Shown: positions 7,549 to 17,256 of the stretch, one piece after another | Numbering within the stretch: the first letter of the stretch is position 1 | How the letters are laid out: each line of letters opens with the position of its first letter | Assembly (NCBI RefSeq): GCF_018599245.1 | Contig: NZ_JAHEVJ010000003.1 | Location: forward strand, 359,813-423,812 | Source of the DNA: Aliiroseovarius lamellibrachiae | GTDB lineage: Bacteria > Pseudomonadota > Alphaproteobacteria > Rhodobacterales > Rhodobacteraceae | DNA: 64,000 nt | Direction of reading: 5' to 3' | The notes under the pieces: model-generated | Databases searched by the model: none | What the model was told of the DNA's origin: nothing | The model's input: only the letters and a program-made list of their open reading frames with translations | Translations under genes and position numbers: made by a program

Positions 7549-9384
7549 TCACCCCATCGCTTCCAGTTCATCAATGAAGCCTTCGATCATTGACAGGCCT
7601 TTGTCCCAGAATTTCGGGTCAGACGCGTCCAGGCCAAATGGGGCCAACAGCTCTTTGTGGTGCTTCGATCCGCCCGCTTTCAGCATGTCGAAATACTTGG
7701 CTTGGAAATCCGCGTCGCCTTCCTCGTAGACCGCGTAGAGCGCGTTCACCAAGCCGTCGCCAAACGCATAGGCATAGACGTAAAACGGTGAATGCACGAA
7801 GTGGGGGATATAGGCCCAGAAGGTTTCATAGCCGTCCATATAGTCAAAGACCGGCCCCAGGCTTTCGGCCTGAACCGACATCCAGATGGCGTTGATGTCA
7901 TCGGGGGTCAACTCGCCTTCGGCGCGGGCCGCGTGCAGTTTGCATTCAAAATCGTAGAACGCGATCTGGCGCACAACCGTGTTGATCATGTCTTCCACTT
8001 TGCCCGCCAGAAGGATCTTTTTCTCGGCAGGGGATTTCGCCTCGCTCAGCAGCTTGCGGAAGGTGAGCATTTCGCCAAACACAGACGCGGTTTCGGCCAG
8101 CGTGAGCGGCGTGCTCGCGAGGTGTTCGCCCTGTTCGGCGGCCAGAACCTGATGCACACCGTGGCCAAGTTCATGGGCCAAGGTCATGACATCGCGGGGT
8201 TTTCCCAGATAGTTCAGCATCACGTAAGGGTGTGCGTCGGTCACGGTGGGGTGGGCAAAGGCGCCGGGGGCTTTGCCGGGGGTCACGCCCGCGTCAATCC
8301 AGCCATCGGTGAAAAACGGCTTGGCGATCTCGGCCATTTTGGGGTCAAAATCGGCGTAGGCGTCCATCACGGTTTTTTCCGCATCCTCCCAGCTGACCAG
8401 CGTTTCATCTTCCATCGGCAGGGGCGCGTTGCGGTCCCAAACCTGCATCGTTTCCAGCCCCAGCCACTTGGCCTTAAGCGCGTAATACCGGTGGCTTAGG
8501 CGCGGGTAGGCGGCAACCACGGCGTTGCGAAGCGCCTCAACCACTTCGGGTTCCACATGGTTGGCAAGGTGCCGCCCGGTTTGCGGGGTCGGCATTTTGC
8601 GCCATGTGTCTTCGATGTCTTTTTCCTTGGCGAGCGTGTTGTGCACGCGGGAGAAGATTTTGATGTTTTCGCCCAGCACGCGGGCGATTTCGCGCGAGGC
8701 GGCTTCGCGGGTGGCGCGGTCTTGTTCGGTGAGCAGGCTGGCGGTGGCCTCAAGGTTGCGGGTTTCGCCGTTCACGGTGAACATCAGCCCGGCAACGGTT
8801 TCATCAAAGAGCGTGTTCCAAGCGCCAGCCCCCACCGAGGATTTGTCGTGCAAGAACTGCTCTAACTCATCCGACAGCTGGTGTGGGCGCATGGCGCGCA
8901 TGCGTTCAAAGATGGGCGCATAACGGGCGAGGTCTGCGTTTTCTGAAAACCAGCCAGCCAGAAGGTCATCGTCTAACCGGTTCACTTCCAACGAGAAAAA
9001 CACCAAGGGGGCGGTGGAAACCGTGATGCTTTCCTGACAGTTTTGGAAGAACTGCGCGCGGTCCGGGTTGGTGGTTTCTTGGTAATACCGCAGGCCCGCA
9101 AAGGACATGATGCGCCCGACGATCATGGTGATCTTTTCGTCTTCCAAGATACACGCAAGCATCCCGGCGGCATCGAGATCCGCCAATTTGCCCTGATAGG
9201 TCGCCGCAAATTCCGCGCTTGCGGTTTCTACCCATGCCAGATCGCGGGTCAGCTCAGAGGCGTCTGGGCTTGCGTAAAGATCGCTTAAGTCCCAAACGGG
9301 AAGATCGCCAAACGGGCTGGCGCCAGCGCCGGCATTTGCATCGCGAACGGGAAAGGAAAGGGGCTGTTGAAGGGGATGGAACAT
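7549..9384 (-). CDS. pepF: Oligoendopeptidase F (peptidase M3)
   Basis: This 611-aa cytoplasmic zinc metallopeptidase cleaves short peptides. The HExxH zinc motif is in LAHELGHGVHQ (residues ~400), with the downstream Glu ligand in LTLAETASVFGEMLTFRKLL. The length and the closing domain (FVHSPFYVYAYAFGDGLVNA, a substrate-binding tyrosine region) match PepF. It lies divergent from mrcA with ~240 bases between, and convergent with the DksA-like gene. No sign of decay is visible. Confidence 0.94.
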   Translation of the reverse strand: MFHPLQQPLSFPVRDANAGAGASPFGDLPVWDLSDLYASPDASELTRDLAWVETASAEFAATYQGKLADLDAAGMLACILEDEKITMIVGRIMSFAGLRYYQETTNPDRAQFFQNCQESITVSTAPLVFFSLEVNRLDDDLLAGWFSENADLARYAPIFERMRAMRPHQLSDELEQFLHDKSSVGAGAWNTLFDETVAGLMFTVNGETRNLEATASLLTEQDRATREAASREIARVLGENIKIFSRVHNTLAKEKDIEDTWRKMPTPQTGRHLANHVEPEVVEALRNAVVAAYPRLSHRYYALKAKWLGLETMQVWDRNAPLPMEDETLVSWEDAEKTVMDAYADFDPKMAEIAKPFFTDGWIDAGVTPGKAPGAFAHPTVTDAHPYVMLNYLGKPRDVMTLAHELGHGVHQVLAAEQGEHLASTPLTLAETASVFGEMLTFRKLLSEAKSPAEKKILLAGKVEDMINTVVRQIAFYDFECKLHAARAEGELTPDDINAIWMSVQAESLGPVFDYMDGYETFWAYIPHFVHSPFYVYAYAFGDGLVNALYAVYEEGDADFQAKYFDMLKAGGSKHHKELLAPFGLDASDPKFWDKGLSMIEGFIDELEAMG

Positions 9385-9626
9385 GGGCTCTCCGAGACTT
9401 CTATTTGAATTTTTATGCCCTGATTTGATCTAGGCATTTGCCCAAGACATAGGCGCGGCGACGCGCGGATGCAATCTGACCCTGTCATTCCTGACGCGTT
9501 TGCGGCGCGGACGGCGGGGGCGCTGGCGCAATCGTGCCGATTTTCCCCCCTTAATCGCGGCGAGTTGCTTTGACCCGCGCGCGCGCGCACCCTATATGAG
9601 GGGGCACACAAGGCTTGGGGGCACCC

Positions 9627-12164
9627 GTGATCCGATTCATTCTGGGTATTTTTGGTTCGATTTTTACATTCCTCACGTTGGGGGTGTTTGTCGGCGCGTT
9701 GATTATTGGGGCCGTATTCTGGATGTATTCCAGGGACTTGCCCAGCCACGAGCAATTGGCGAACTATACGCCTGCGACCATCAGCCGGGTCTATTCCGGC
9801 GAAGGTGACCTGATGGACGAATTTGCGCGCGAACGGCGTCTTTACACGCCCGCAGATGAAATTCCGGCCTTGGTCAAACATGCTTTCATCTCTGCCGAGG
9901 ATAAAAATTTCTATCAGCACCAAGGTTTTGACATGCGCGGCATTGTGGCGGCGGCGATCGAGGCGGCGCGCGGTGGGCGTCTGCGCGGTGCGTCGACGAT
10001 TTCGCAACAGGTGGTGAAGAACTTTTTGCTGTCCTCCGAGCGGTCTGCTGAACGGAAGATCAAGGAATTGATCCTGTCGGTGCGATTGGAAAGTTCGCTG
10101 AACAAAGACCAGATCCTTGCGCTGTATTTGAACGAGATTTTTCTGGGGCAGAACTCGTACGGGGTGACCGCCGCGGCGCAGACCTATTTCAACAAAACGC
10201 TGGACCAATTGGCCCCGCATGAGGCCGCGACTTTGGCCGCAATGCCGCAGGCGCCGGGCAAATATCACCCGGTGCGCGCCAAGGAGCGCGTGTTGAAGCG
10301 GCGCAATTATGTGCTGCGCGAAATGTATCAAAACGGCTATATCGACAAGGCGAGTTATGAGGTTGAGGTCGAACAGCCGCTGCGGTCGGTGCAGAACGGA
10401 GATTTTGAGGGCTTTCGCCGCAAACTCCCGCCGCGCGACTATTTCTCGGATGAAATTCGTCGTCAGCTGAGCCGCGATTTTGGCGCGGAAGAGTTCTTTA
10501 CCGGCGGCATGTCCGTGCGCGCCACGGTGGATCCGGATTTACAGCTTGAGGCGGCGAAATCCTTGCGCAAAGGGCTTGAGGATTATGACCGTCGTCAGGG
10601 TGTGTGGCGCCCATCGGGGGTGACCATTCCGGCGGATCAGTTGGGCGATGAAGCCAGCTGGCGCGCGGCCCTTGCCGACACCAAATTCCCCCGTGATATC
10701 GAAGGCTGGCATGCGGCAGTGGTGCTTGAGATTGGTAGCAAAGATGCCCGTATTGGCATTGAGGGCGTCGATGAGGACGAGGACGGTCATTGGATCCCCG
10801 CCAAAGACGTCACATGGGCGCGCCGCCGTGATCCGGAAAGCGGCAAGCTGGGCCGCAAAGCCCGCGTGGCCGATGACCTTTTGAATGTTGGCGACGTGGT
10901 GCATGTGCGCCGCATGGTCAAAGACGATGACGGCAGCTTTATCCGTTGGACCTTGCGCCAGGTGCCAGAAGTGCAGGGCGGCTTTATGGCGATGGACGTA
11001 AACACCGGTCGCGTGATCGCGATGCAGGGTGGGTTCAGCTATCAGGCGTCGGTGTTTAACCGCGCCACGCAAGCGACCCGTCAGCCGGGGTCAAGCTTTA
11101 AACCATTTGTCTATGCGTCCGCCTTGGACAGTGGGTTTTCGCCTGCGACCATCGTGATTGACGCGCCGATTGAGGTGAAATCTGGCGGCAAAATCTGGCG
11201 GCCACAGAATGCGTCGAAACAGTTTTACGGCCCCACGCCACTGCGCACCGGGATTGAACGCTCGCGAAACCTGATGACCGTGCGTCTGGCGCAGGAAATC
11301 GGTATGGAGACGGTCAAGGCCTATGCCGAACGCTTTGGCGTTTACGACAATATGAACCCGTTCCTTGCGAACTCATTGGGGTCGGAAGAGACCACTTTGT
11401 TCAAAATGGTCGCGGCTTATGCGATGTTTGCCAATGGCGGCGAGCGGGTGGAACCGACGCTGGTGGACCGGGTGCAGGATCGGTGGGGCAAGACGGTGTA
11501 CCGTCATGACCGCCGCGATTGTGTGGATTGCGAGAACCCCAATATTGCGCCGGGCGAGGCGCCACGCATTCTGTCAGACCGCGAGCGGGTGATGGATGCG
11601 ATCACCGCCTATCAGCTGACCTCGATGATGACCGGTGTGGTGCAACGCGGCACCGCGTCCAGAACGGTGAACCTTCCGGTGCCCACCGCGGGCAAGACCG
11701 GCACCACCAATGACGGGCGTGATGCTTGGTTTATTGGCTTTACCTCAAACATCGTGGCGGGGTGCTATATTGGCTATGACCGCCCGCGTTCTATGCCCGG
11801 TGCGTCGGGGGGCGGCATGTGTGGTCCGGTGTTCAACCGGTTCATGAAAGAGGCGATCAAGGACTATGGCGGCGGGCCCTTTAAGGTGCCGCCGGGCGGG
11901 CACTTTATCAAGATTGACCGCTTTACCGGCGCGCGCCTGCCGGAGGATGCCTCTGGCGATCATGTGGTGGCAGAATATTTCCGTGACGGGGAAGAGCCAT
12001 TGTTTGGGGTGATGTTTGATGGCGGCTTTGCGATGGGGTCAAACCTGCCGCTGTTTGCGCCGGGCGGGGATCAAGCCTCTGAGGTGACCACCTCCACCGG
12101 GAAACGGGTGATTGTGCCGGGCAAAGCTGACTTTGGGTCGCTTTCCTCGGGTGGCCAATACTAA
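9627..12164 (+). CDS. mrcA: Penicillin-binding protein 1A (bifunctional peptidoglycan synthase)
   Basis: This 845-aa class A PBP polymerises and cross-links peptidoglycan. After an N-terminal anchor (residues ~5-36) comes a glycosyltransferase-51 domain with ISAEDKNFYQHQGFD and RGASTISQQVVKNFLL. The transpeptidase follows with SxxK in RQPGSSFKPFVYAS and KTGT in TAGKTGTTNDGRDAWFIGFT. An OB-like insertion lies between them. GTG 9627 is chosen because it starts the hydrophobic anchor directly (MIRFILGIFGSI) behind a G-rich site at 9617-9621; a TTG at 9615 is also possible. Confidence 0.94.
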   Translation: MIRFILGIFGSIFTFLTLGVFVGALIIGAVFWMYSRDLPSHEQLANYTPATISRVYSGEGDLMDEFARERRLYTPADEIPALVKHAFISAEDKNFYQHQGFDMRGIVAAAIEAARGGRLRGASTISQQVVKNFLLSSERSAERKIKELILSVRLESSLNKDQILALYLNEIFLGQNSYGVTAAAQTYFNKTLDQLAPHEAATLAAMPQAPGKYHPVRAKERVLKRRNYVLREMYQNGYIDKASYEVEVEQPLRSVQNGDFEGFRRKLPPRDYFSDEIRRQLSRDFGAEEFFTGGMSVRATVDPDLQLEAAKSLRKGLEDYDRRQGVWRPSGVTIPADQLGDEASWRAALADTKFPRDIEGWHAAVVLEIGSKDARIGIEGVDEDEDGHWIPAKDVTWARRRDPESGKLGRKARVADDLLNVGDVVHVRRMVKDDDGSFIRWTLRQVPEVQGGFMAMDVNTGRVIAMQGGFSYQASVFNRATQATRQPGSSFKPFVYASALDSGFSPATIVIDAPIEVKSGGKIWRPQNASKQFYGPTPLRTGIERSRNLMTVRLAQEIGMETVKAYAERFGVYDNMNPFLANSLGSEETTLFKMVAAYAMFANGGERVEPTLVDRVQDRWGKTVYRHDRRDCVDCENPNIAPGEAPRILSDRERVMDAITAYQLTSMMTGVVQRGTASRTVNLPVPTAGKTGTTNDGRDAWFIGFTSNIVAGCYIGYDRPRSMPGASGGGMCGPVFNRFMKEAIKDYGGGPFKVPPGGHFIKIDRFTGARLPEDASGDHVVAEYFRDGEEPLFGVMFDGGFAMGSNLPLFAPGGDQASEVTTSTGKRVIVPGKADFGSLSSGGQY

Positions 12165-12924
12165 AGTGTTTCGGCTTTAACCCGAAACGGGGGACCGTCG
12201 AAGCGCAGTAAGATATTTCGATGAAGCAGGCATTTTGCGACAAACCCGTGTGACTGGTTTATCTCGAAACGCTTTAGACACAACAATAATGTCGGCGTGT
12301 ATCGCGGCGAGAAATCTCAATCTTGCCGTGATTTACGCGTTTTGCTCCATTTTGCCCATTGTCATAACCCCCCCTCTCCCCATATGTTCAAAACAGGTGA
12401 TTGACGCAGAATTTGCGCCCACCTGAGAGTTTCGCTGTTTTGCTAAGACGTGTGGCGCATGACGACATGTGCCGGTTGCACGGGGCAACACAGGCTGAGA
12501 GCGCCACTAGAGCGCCACAGAGCGGTAGGTTCGATACGACACGATCGACGAACACCACCCCTTGTGGCCAGAAATTGAAGATCTGAACGACCAAAGGTTT
12601 GACACGCCAATGGGTTCGGGTTGGAGACAACGCCCGGTTTGGCCCCTGTTGGGTCGGCGGGGTATAAATTGGGGTCGGGCGGGCCACCGGACATAATGCA
12701 GATGGGATGACCCTCTGTGATGTGAAAGGGCAGGCCGCCGGCGCCGGAGAAGCAAACGCGATGAAGCGTGTGAGGTTTGAGCAAAGAACACATCAGGGGC
12801 ACACGCCCCTGTCTGTGCTGCTGTATCCCGCGCATCCGCTCGCCCAGACAAGCCACCCCTATTCTCAAGCACTCCCGCCAATAAGACTTCGGCGGGCGCC
12901 TGATATCGGGTGCAGAAAGACATC
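12165..12924 (+). other. 760-base region upstream of rne: probable long leader
   Basis: No convincing gene is found between mrcA and rne; the open frames here on the minus strand overlap each other with poor codon use. CAGGGGC-ACAC-GCCCCTG (12794-12811) is a perfect 7-4-7 hairpin about 114 bases before the rne start. RNase E messages often carry long structured 5' leaders through which the enzyme controls its own mRNA. A leader here is an inference; no promoter was identified with confidence. Confidence 0.45.
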
Positions 12925-15900
12925 ATGGCTAAAAAGATGCTCATCGACGCCACACACACGGAAGAGACCCGTGTTGTTGTGGTCGACGGCAACAAAGTCG
13001 AGGAATTTGACTTTGAAAGTGAAAACAAACGTCAGCTAGCTGGCAATATTTATTTGGCAAAAGTGACGCGGGTTGAACCCTCGTTGCAGGCGGCCTTTGT
13101 GGATTATGGTGGGAACCGTCATGGGTTCCTGGCGTTTTCCGAAATCCATCCCGACTATTATCAGATCCCGGTCGCGGACCGTGAGGCGCTGATGGAAGAA
13201 GAGCGTGCCTATGCGGAAGCTATGGCCGCCGAAGAAGAAAAACCCAAGAAATCGCGCCGCCGCCGGTCGCGCGGTCGTTCAAAAGCCGAAGAGACCAAGA
13301 CCGACGACGTTGTCGCCACCAAAGAGGTGGACGCGGCGGATGCGGCAAAACCTGCAACCGACGGCAATGTTGGTGGCATGGATGTGATTGATCTGGACCA
13401 GGGTGGCGATGACACGCTGGAAGGTCACTCGCCAATGGATTTGGTTGAGGACACCCCTGTTGCGGAACCCGCGGCGGATGCGGCGGACGGCGATGCGGCG
13501 CAGGCTGAGGCTTCGACCGAGGATGCGCCAGAGAATGTGACTGAGAATGTGGCTGAGGCACCTGCTGAAGCGGCCGCTGCAGAAGAGACATCTGAAGAAG
13601 CTGCCAAAGACACCGCTTCGGATGCTGACACGGATAAGTCTGACGACGATGATCATGATCATGATCATGACGGTGACGACGAAGACTCGCCACTGGAAGC
13701 TGACGAAAAAGACGACCAGATTGAACGCGTGGCGGATGATGACAGCTCGGACGATATTCGCCCGCGCCGCAAACCACGCCCCAAGCGTTACAAGATCCAA
13801 GAAGTTGTCAAAGTGCGCCAGATCCTTTTGGTGCAGGTTGTCAAAGAAGAACGTGGCAATAAGGGCGCTGCCCTGACCACTTACCTGTCGCTTGCGGGTC
13901 GTTACTGTGTGCTTATGCCCAACACCGCGCGTGGCGGTGGCATCAGCCGCAAGATCACCAATGCTGTTGATCGCAAAAAGCTGAAAGACATCGCAACCGA
14001 GATTGACGTGCCACAAGGCGCCGGTCTGATCGTGCGCACCGCAGGGGCCAAACGCACCCGCACCGAGATCAAGCGCGATTACGAATATCTTCAGCGCCTG
14101 TGGGAACAGATCCGTTCCTTCACGCTGGAAAGCATTGCGCCTGCGAAGATTTACGAAGAAGGCAACCTGATCAAACGGACGATCCGGGATCTGTATTCAC
14201 GCGAAATCGACGAAGTGTTTGTCGAAGGCGAAGCGGGCTATCGCACCGCCAAAGACTTCATGAAAATGATCATGCCGTCGCACGCCAAAAACGTGAAACT
14301 GTACCAGGACCAAATGCCGCTTTTTGCGCGTTATCAGGTCGAAAGCTATCTGTCGGGCATGTTTAACCCGACCGTTCAGCTGAAATCCGGTGGCTATATT
14401 GTGATCGGCATCACCGAAGCGCTGGTGGCGATTGACGTGAACTCTGGCCGGTCCACTCGCGAAGGATCCATTGAAGACACCGCGGTGAAAACCAACCTTG
14501 AGGCCGCCGATGAAGTGGCGCGCCAATTGCGTTTGCGCGATTTGGCTGGTCTGATCGTGATCGACTTCATCGACATGGATGAACGCCGCAACAACAACGC
14601 CGTTGAAAAGCGGATGAAAGACAAGCTGAAAACCGACCGTGCGCGCATCCAGGTGGGCCGCATTTCGGGCTTTGGTCTGATGGAAATGTCCCGTCAGCGT
14701 CTGCGCCCCGGCATGATCGAGGCGACCACCCAGCCGTGTAACCATTGCCACGGCACCGGGCTGATCCGCTCAGATGACAACCTTGCGCTGAACATCCTGC
14801 GTCAGTTGGAAGAAGAGGGCGTGCGCCGCCGGTCCCGCGAAGTGCTGGTGAAAGCGCCGATTGGCATCGTCAACTTCCTGATGAACAACAAACGCGAACA
14901 TATCGCGCAGATCGAAGCCCGTTATGGCATGTCGGTCCGCATCGAGGCCGACCCCTTCCTGGTGTCGCCCGATTACGCGATTGAAAAGTTCAAAACCGCC
15001 ACCCGTGTTGTGGCCGAAGTGGCCGCCCCTGTGGTGTCGGCTGATGCGTCTTTGATGGCGGATCTGGACGAGGTCGAAGAGGCCGAGGTGATCGAAGAGG
15101 CCACCCCGGTTGACGCCGCATCTGAAGACGAACAGAAGCCCAAAAAGCGCCGTCGTCGTCGTCGCCGTCGTCGCGGTGGCAACGGTGAGAATGGCGAAAA
15201 CGGTGAAGGCACGGAAGGTGGCGAGACCACCGAAGGCGCCAGCGCCGAAGGGTCTGATGCTGGTACGAATACTGCTGACACGCCTTCGGAGACCTCAAAT
15301 GAGGGGGCAGAGGCCAGTGCTGATGCGCCTGCAGAGGTGGATGCCGCAACCGACACGGTTGAGGAAAAGCCAAAGAAAACCCCGCGCAAACGTGCGCCAC
15401 GTAAGAAAAAATCCGATGTTGCGGCCGAGGCCGTGACGGACGGTGCTGAAACAGCTGAGGCCACACCTGAGGCCAAAGCAGCGGATGCGCCAACTGAGGG
15501 TGGGACGGAGGCGGCTTCGGAAGAAAAACCGAAGAAAGCCCCACGCAAACGCGCCCCGCGCAAGAAAAAGACCGAAGAGACGGTCGAGGCGGCGGCGTCC
15601 GACGCGCCAACTGAGGCCACAGCAGAGGCCGCACCTGCGGAAACTGCTGAGGAAGAGAAGCCTAAGAAAGCACCGCGCAAACGTGCGCCGCGCAAGAAAA
15701 AGGTAGAGCCTGTAGCTGAGGAAGTGACGGCTGATCCTGTTGCGCCAGTGGCGGCTGAACCAGCCCCTGCGCCCACAGCGGAACCTGCGCCAGAAGCCAA
15801 ACCAGAAGCCAAACCAGAGCCTGAAATGGCCGCGGCTGCGCCAGCACCAGCCCCCGCCGCTGCTGAGGCCGCAGCTGAGGCCCCGAAGGCAGACGATGGT

Positions 15901-15945
15901 CCGCCGAAGCCAAAGCGCAAAGGGTGGTGGTCACTTGGTCGCTAA
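12925..15945 (+). CDS. rne: Ribonuclease E
   Basis: This 1006-aa endoribonuclease drives mRNA decay and rRNA/tRNA maturation. The N-terminus (MAKKMLIDATHTEETRVVVV) leads into an S1 domain (GNIYLAKVTRVEPSLQAAFV). That domain is interrupted by a ~190-residue acidic/basic insertion, including an Asp/His run near residue 240 (DDDDHDHDHDGDDED). The catalytic core contains VAIDVNSGRSTREGSIEDTA and DLAGLIVIDFIDMDERRNN; the zinc-link is PCNHCHGTG (~residue 602). The C-terminal third is an Ala/Glu-rich scaffold with an Arg tract (KPKKRRRRRRRRRGG) and three KPKK-[TA]-PRKRAPRKKK repeats near 813, 867 and 910, likely RNA-binding. ATG 12925 is preferred over GTG 12910. Confidence 0.96.
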   Translation: MAKKMLIDATHTEETRVVVVDGNKVEEFDFESENKRQLAGNIYLAKVTRVEPSLQAAFVDYGGNRHGFLAFSEIHPDYYQIPVADREALMEEERAYAEAMAAEEEKPKKSRRRRSRGRSKAEETKTDDVVATKEVDAADAAKPATDGNVGGMDVIDLDQGGDDTLEGHSPMDLVEDTPVAEPAADAADGDAAQAEASTEDAPENVTENVAEAPAEAAAAEETSEEAAKDTASDADTDKSDDDDHDHDHDGDDEDSPLEADEKDDQIERVADDDSSDDIRPRRKPRPKRYKIQEVVKVRQILLVQVVKEERGNKGAALTTYLSLAGRYCVLMPNTARGGGISRKITNAVDRKKLKDIATEIDVPQGAGLIVRTAGAKRTRTEIKRDYEYLQRLWEQIRSFTLESIAPAKIYEEGNLIKRTIRDLYSREIDEVFVEGEAGYRTAKDFMKMIMPSHAKNVKLYQDQMPLFARYQVESYLSGMFNPTVQLKSGGYIVIGITEALVAIDVNSGRSTREGSIEDTAVKTNLEAADEVARQLRLRDLAGLIVIDFIDMDERRNNNAVEKRMKDKLKTDRARIQVGRISGFGLMEMSRQRLRPGMIEATTQPCNHCHGTGLIRSDDNLALNILRQLEEEGVRRRSREVLVKAPIGIVNFLMNNKREHIAQIEARYGMSVRIEADPFLVSPDYAIEKFKTATRVVAEVAAPVVSADASLMADLDEVEEAEVIEEATPVDAASEDEQKPKKRRRRRRRRRGGNGENGENGEGTEGGETTEGASAEGSDAGTNTADTPSETSNEGAEASADAPAEVDAATDTVEEKPKKTPRKRAPRKKKSDVAAEAVTDGAETAEATPEAKAADAPTEGGTEAASEEKPKKAPRKRAPRKKKTEETVEAAASDAPTEATAEAAPAETAEEEKPKKAPRKRAPRKKKVEPVAEEVTADPVAPVAAEPAPAPTAEPAPEAKPEAKPEPEMAAAAPAPAPAAAEAAAEAPKADDGPPKPKRKGWWSLGR

Positions 15946-15973
15946 CCGGATCACAGATCCGAATATGAAACGC

Positions 15974-16003
15974 AAAAAGCCGGGCCCAGTGCCCGGCTTT
16001 TTT
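15974..16003 (+). terminator. Rho-independent terminator after rne
   Basis: AAAAAGCCGGGC-CCAGT-GCCCGGCTTTTTT is a long GC stem with flanking A and T tracts, so it can work in both directions and also ends the convergent TusA-like gene's transcript. Confidence 0.95.
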
Positions 16004-16045
16004 ATGCCGTGTTCCTGCAAGCCGTCCTGAAATCCCGCGCCCGGA

Positions 16046-16306
16046 TCAGCCCTTGCGAATGAAATAATATGTGATCGTCTCATTGCCCGCATCAGGGGTG
16101 TCACCCAAAAGCGTGTGACCTTGTTCGGCACAGAAATGCGGCACGTCAATCACCGCGGCCGGATCCGAGGCTTCCAACCGCAACACAGCGCCTGATGGCA
16201 TAGATTTCAACCGCTTACGCGCCTTTAGCACGGGCAACGGACACAAGAGACCAACGGCATCGAGGGTCTCGTCATAGCTGAGGTCTGGGGTGTTGTCTGT
16301 GTTCAT
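16046..16306 (-). CDS. TusA family sulfurtransferase
   Basis: This 86-aa protein has the TusA/SirA fold signature: an N-terminal CPxP motif in LDAVGLLCPLPVLKARKRLK, whose Cys carries persulfide sulfur, then a beta strand (GAVLRLEASDPAAVIDVPHF). It passes sulfur to acceptors such as those for tRNA thiolation or cofactor synthesis; the actual partner is unknown. ATG 16306 is chosen as the first codon giving a family-like N-terminus. It is divergent from ccdA, and the pairing of a persulfide carrier with a membrane thiol transporter suggests related thiol chemistry, which is inference. Confidence 0.85.
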   Translation of the reverse strand: MNTDNTPDLSYDETLDAVGLLCPLPVLKARKRLKSMPSGAVLRLEASDPAAVIDVPHFCAEQGHTLLGDTPDAGNETITYYFIRKG

Positions 16307-16433
16307 ACCCCGTGCATAAATCGGCAAATGCGCGCTGTCTATATCCGGTTTCTGAGCGCGGGGCGCGGGCCTGTCGCGGGGATGTGACCAAGTGGCAGGT
16401 GACACCCGCGAAAACTTCGCCTATGTGGTAATT

Positions 16434-17186
16434 ATGTTCGGAATTGACCTGATAGACGCGAGCCTTCTGCCCGCCATGACCGTTGCCCTCGTTGCGGGGC
16501 TTTTGTCATTTCTCAGCCCCTGTGTGCTGCCGATTGTCCCGCCGTATCTGGCGTATATGTCGGGGGTGTCCATGGGCGACATGTCCGAGGGGCGCGGGGT
16601 GCAGGGCAAGGTGCTGATGACCGCCGGATTCTTTGTGCTGGGCCTGTCGACGGTGTTTCTGTTTCTTGGCTTCACGACTTCGATCTTTGGGTCATTTTTC
16701 CTGCAAAACCAAAGCACATTCAACACGTTGGCGGGGCTTTTGGTGATGGTGTTCGGCGCGCATTTTCTGGGCGTGATCAACATCCCCTTTCTCAACCGCG
16801 AAGCCCGCATTGATGCCGGTGACCAAGGCGGAAGCGCCTTTGGCGCCTATCTTTTGGGGCTGGCGTTTGCCTTTGGTTGGACGCCCTGCATTGGGCCTCA
16901 ACTGGGCATGATTTTATCCTTGGCCGCCACCGAAGGCTCTGTGTCGCACGGCACGTTGCTGTTGGCGGTCTATGCGGCGGGGCTGGGCATTCCGTTCCTT
17001 TTGGTCGCGGCGTTTTTCCCACGCATGGGCGGGGTCATGGCGTTCATGAAGCGGCATATGCTGCGCATTGAACGGATCATGGGGCTGCTTTTGTGGACCA
17101 TCGGGCTTTTGATGCTGACAGGCGGGTTTTCGTCGTTCTCATACTGGCTTCTGGAAACCTTCCCAGCCCTGGCAACGCTCGGGTAA
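16434..17186 (+). CDS. ccdA: Cytochrome c biogenesis protein CcdA
   Basis: This 250-aa membrane protein carries reducing power from cytoplasmic thioredoxin to the periplasm for cytochrome c assembly. The paired CcdA/DsbD cysteines are in LSFLSPCVLPIVPPYLAY (first helix) and FAFGWTPCIGPQLGMILS (fourth helix). About six membrane helices are seen, as expected. The frame is open to a GTG at 16392, but ATG 16434 (MFGIDLIDASLLPA) gives the family start. It is divergent from the TusA-like gene. Confidence 0.93.
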   Translation: MFGIDLIDASLLPAMTVALVAGLLSFLSPCVLPIVPPYLAYMSGVSMGDMSEGRGVQGKVLMTAGFFVLGLSTVFLFLGFTTSIFGSFFLQNQSTFNTLAGLLVMVFGAHFLGVINIPFLNREARIDAGDQGGSAFGAYLLGLAFAFGWTPCIGPQLGMILSLAATEGSVSHGTLLLAVYAAGLGIPFLLVAAFFPRMGGVMAFMKRHMLRIERIMGLLLWTIGLLMLTGGFSSFSYWLLETFPALATLG

Positions 17187-17256
17187 ATCCCTGAAAACAG
17201 GGCTTACTTTGGCCATAAACTCGCGCTAGCATATGCCCAGTTGAAAGGCCGGGCAG

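Noticed and set aside
12443-12868. 141-codon minus-strand frame upstream of rne
   Set aside because: Overlaps other open frames, poor composition and no start signal; the region is better seen as a leader.
12165-12924. Missing amidase gene between mrcA and rne
   Set aside because: I recalled an amidase near these genes in some relatives, but saw no remnant here and cannot confirm the expected order.
14973-15920. 315-codon minus-strand frame in the rne tail
   Set aside because: Ser/Ala/Gly-only composition is the mirror of the repetitive Ala/Glu/Lys tail of RNase E.
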